From contig PMST01000338.1 of assembly GCA_003168295.1 (NCBI GenBank), positions 17,361-24,599 on the forward strand: DNA of 7,239 nucleotides, given 5' to 3'. Shown in pieces: positions 5,541 to 7,239 of this stretch. Position numbers and translations under genes: made by a program. Origin of the DNA: Actinomycetota bacterium (lineage in GTDB: Bacteria; Actinomycetota; Actinomycetes; Streptosporangiales; Streptosporangiaceae). The notes under the pieces were generated by a model. It saw nothing but the letters and a program-made list of their open reading frames with translations, was not told the DNA's origin and searched no databases. The stretch's first letter is position 1; each line of letters starts with the position of its first letter.

Positions 5541-6346
5541 CGCAGCAGCACCTCCTGCCTCCTGGTGAAATGCGCCACGATGTCCGGCGGGACGACTGGG
5601 CCGACGCCGGCCTCACGGTCGGTCAACTGGCTGACAAAGGCATCGATGGCCGATCGTTTCCGGTCTGCGATCTCGGCGGGAAGCGCGATCTGACAGGCCC
5701 GGCGCCAGGGCACCCGGTGATCACCAGGTTCGGCCCAGTGCCACATCCAGACCGGATAGGTCAGCACGCTGCGCCCGGCCTGGCGGGCCGCCCGCCGGGC
5801 CGCGCGGCCGGCCGCCTCGTGGTCGGCGTGAGCGTCGCCTTCCCACGGCGCGAGGCAGATCTCGAATCCGGCGCACTGCTCGCGCAGGATGTCCGACAGC
5901 TCTTGCTCGCGAGCGGCGAGGCCGGTATCGGGCAGCCGCAGCCTGACCACGTCGACGTCCCGCGCTCCCAGCCGGTCAAGGGCGTCGGCCGACTCGTTGA
6001 TCCGCGTCTGCGCGATGACCGCGGAGTCGGCGCCCGGGTGCGACGCCTCGCCGTCGGTGATCGCGATCAGCCGCAGCCGGACTCCCCCGGCCGCCAGCAT
6101 CGCCATCGTCCCGCCGACGCCCAGCACCTCGTCGTCCGGGTGCGCCGCCACCACCACGACGCTCTGCCATGCCTCCGGGTGCGCGAGGGGCAGGCGCCGG
6201 AGCTCAGGCCACGACGCCCAGGCGTCTTCGGCGGTACCGGGCCGGTCGATCCGGTTGAGGGAACGACGACTGGTCACGCCCGGCTGACCTGCGACATCCG
6301 GCTGACCTGCTACATCCGGCTGACCTTTTATGGCCGGCCGGCTCAC
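5537..6346 (-). CDS. PIG-L/LmbE family zinc-dependent deacetylase
   Basis: 269 residues from the GTG at 6346. VVVVAAHPDDEVLGVGG (about 63-79) is the family hallmark: His69 and Asp72 should bind zinc, and Asp71 should be the general base, as in MshB. ITDGEASHP and TRINES are the conserved followers. HADH at 173-176 supplies the third zinc ligand (His176). The family removes N-acetyl groups from amino sugars such as GlcNAc-inositol or GlcNAc-PI. An N-terminal extension of about 60 residues precedes the domain and includes a short GQPDVA repeat. Another GTG at 6349 is in frame, but 6346 gives the same GTGA overlap with the upstream gene as the other junctions of this operon. No clear RBS is seen before either. 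The substrate is unknown; the next two genes suggest an amino sugar. Confidence 0.9.
   Translation of the reverse strand: MSRPAIKGQPDVAGQPDVAGQPGVTSRRSLNRIDRPGTAEDAWASWPELRRLPLAHPEAWQSVVVVAAHPDDEVLGVGGTMAMLAAGGVRLRLIAITDGEASHPGADSAVIAQTRINESADALDRLGARDVDVVRLRLPDTGLAAREQELSDILREQCAGFEICLAPWEGDAHADHEAAGRAARRAARQAGRSVLTYPVWMWHWAEPGDHRVPWRRACQIALPAEIADRKRSAIDAFVSQLTDREAGVGPVVPPDIVAHFTRRQEVLLR
6281..6326. repeat. 18-bp tandem repeat in the N-terminus of the deacetylase gene
   Basis: Two copies of an 18-bp unit (6281-6298 and 6299-6316) differ by one base (G/T), and a third partial copy follows at 6317-6326. They encode GQPDVA, GQPDVA and GQPGVT-like hexapeptides near residues 8-25 of the deacetylase, ahead of the catalytic domain. 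The unit keeps the reading frame, so copy-number change would lengthen or shorten a linker without breaking the gene. Confidence 0.85.
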
Positions 6347-7239
6347 CACGTGGTGCCGTTACCGGCCACGAGCGCGCCGATCTCGGCGAGATCACGTTCG
6401 CCGTGATGCTGGCGCAAGTACACGGTCAGGTCCGCGACCCGGCGCGAATGCGCCTCGTCGTGGCCCAGGGGGCCGGCGCCGAGCGCGCGGCCGACCCGCA
6501 GCATGACCTCGGTGGCGGTCGCTTCGACGAGCGCGCGCACCCGAAGGGCCCGCAGCGGGCCGCCGCCGCTGTGGTCGTCGGGGTCAGCGTCTATCTCACC
6601 GGCCGCCGTGTCGAGCGCCAGCTTCGCGGTCCGCAGGGCGATGTCGACGGCGCCGAGATGAGCCAGGGCGTGCGGGCCGACATCGCGCCGGGCCGCGGCG
6701 TCCAGGAGGGTCCGGCCTGCGGCTCGCGCCCCGCCGTACCAGCAGGCGGCCACCCCGGCCCCGCCGTGCGCGAAGCCGGGCCGGTCGATGTAGCAGCCGG
6801 GACCGCCCACCGGCTCGGCCGCGATGCCGGAAAAGCGGACGTCGAGCGTGTCGCTGCCCGCCATGCCGGTGGCGGGCCAACTGCCAGGGACGGGCGACAG
6901 GTCCTGCGTGCTGACCGCGAACAGCCGGTTCCCGTCCGGCGCCGTCGCGGTCACCAGCGCGTCCGTGCAGGAACGGGCGCCGGAGCAGTAGCGCTTCATG
7001 CCGTCCAGGCGCCAGCCGCCGTCGGTGTCAGACCGGCTGGCCGCGAGCCCCGGGCCTGGAGGCTGCGCGGCCCACACGCCCCAGCGGCTCGCGGCCGGCG
7101 GTGAGGCAGTGCCCAGCTCAGCAGCACCCAGCTCAGCGAGGATGGCAAGGGCGTCGACGTGCCCCTCGGCGAGCCGGGCCAAAGAGAGGTCTTCCTCCGC
7201 CAGGTCGGCCAGGGCAGCCCATCGCTCGCGGGTCCGGCC
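6343..7239 (-). CDS. Short acyl-CoA-dehydrogenase-like flavoprotein, N-terminus beyond the window
   Basis: 298 residues are visible and the frame stays open to the right edge, so the start lies outside. The visible part begins inside the N-terminal helical domain: DLAEEDLSLARLAEGHVDAL (from residue 12). The beta domain follows, with WGVWAAQPPG (53-62), a GWRLDGMKRYCSGA block (75-88) of the type that contacts FAD, and LFAVSTQDL. The C-terminal helices end in DLTVYLRQHHGERDLAEIG (270-288). The GG(T/S)xE region that carries the catalytic glutamate in many acyl-CoA dehydrogenases is not seen, and the protein ends early compared with the usual 380 or so residues. It may be a divergent oxidase or dehydrogenase on a non-CoA substrate. 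It is the first gene seen of the leftward operon; its TGA overlaps the deacetylase start. Confidence 0.82.
   Translation of the reverse strand, partial: GRTRERWAALADLAEEDLSLARLAEGHVDALAILAELGAAELGTASPPAASRWGVWAAQPPGPGLAASRSDTDGGWRLDGMKRYCSGARSCTDALVTATAPDGNRLFAVSTQDLSPVPGSWPATGMAGSDTLDVRFSGIAAEPVGGPGCYIDRPGFAHGGAGVAACWYGGARAAGRTLLDAAARRDVGPHALAHLGAVDIALRTAKLALDTAAGEIDADPDDHSGGGPLRALRVRALVEATATEVMLRVGRALGAGPLGHDEAHSRRVADLTVYLRQHHGERDLAEIGALVAGNGTTW

Noticed and set aside
5570..6406. Rightward open frame of 278 codons opposite the deacetylase gene
   Set aside because: It is antisense to a clear PIG-L gene and has no recognisable domain or ribosome binding site.

Overview
The base composition (high GC, strong G/C preference at third codon positions, frequent GTG starts, a TTGACA/TAGGCT-type promoter) points to an actinobacterium. 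No species can be named from the sequence. The window holds nine protein genes in two convergent blocks. I see no RNA genes, insertion sequences, CRISPR arrays or origins.

Left block (1-4170). A partial amidohydrolase gene runs leftward out of the window. Divergent from it is a rightward four-gene operon: a class III (CaiB/BaiF) CoA-transferase, a short citrate-synthase-like protein of the citryl-CoA lyase type, a LigB-like class III extradiol dioxygenase catalytic subunit and a LigA-like small subunit. The 226-bp divergent intergenic region has an unusual architecture. A perfect 10-bp inverted repeat carries both divergent TTGACA boxes, and each leader contains its own short palindrome. The gene set suggests ring opening of an aromatic or heteroaromatic compound, with CoA activation and carbon-carbon cleavage of an acid intermediate. 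By eye, both the citrate-synthase-like protein and the LigB-like protein lack residues that are catalytic in their well-studied relatives. The chemistry may therefore differ from the textbook families.

Right block (4195-7239, leftward). Reading in transcription order there is a short acyl-CoA-dehydrogenase-like flavoprotein (its N-terminus lies beyond the right edge), a PIG-L/LmbE-type zinc deacetylase, a NodS-like SAM methyltransferase and a soluble family 2 glycosyltransferase. All three junctions are 4-bp GTGA overlaps, so the genes are almost certainly one translationally coupled operon. The mix of deacetylation, methylation and glycosyl transfer resembles the logic of amino-sugar glycoconjugate tailoring. 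The substrate cannot be read from the sequence.

The two operons end tail to tail with 24 bp between stop codons and no convincing terminator. The best candidates for an undescribed system are the left catabolic module with its altered active sites and the right deacetylase/methyltransferase/glycosyltransferase/flavoprotein operon. Both are inferences from family membership and gene order.
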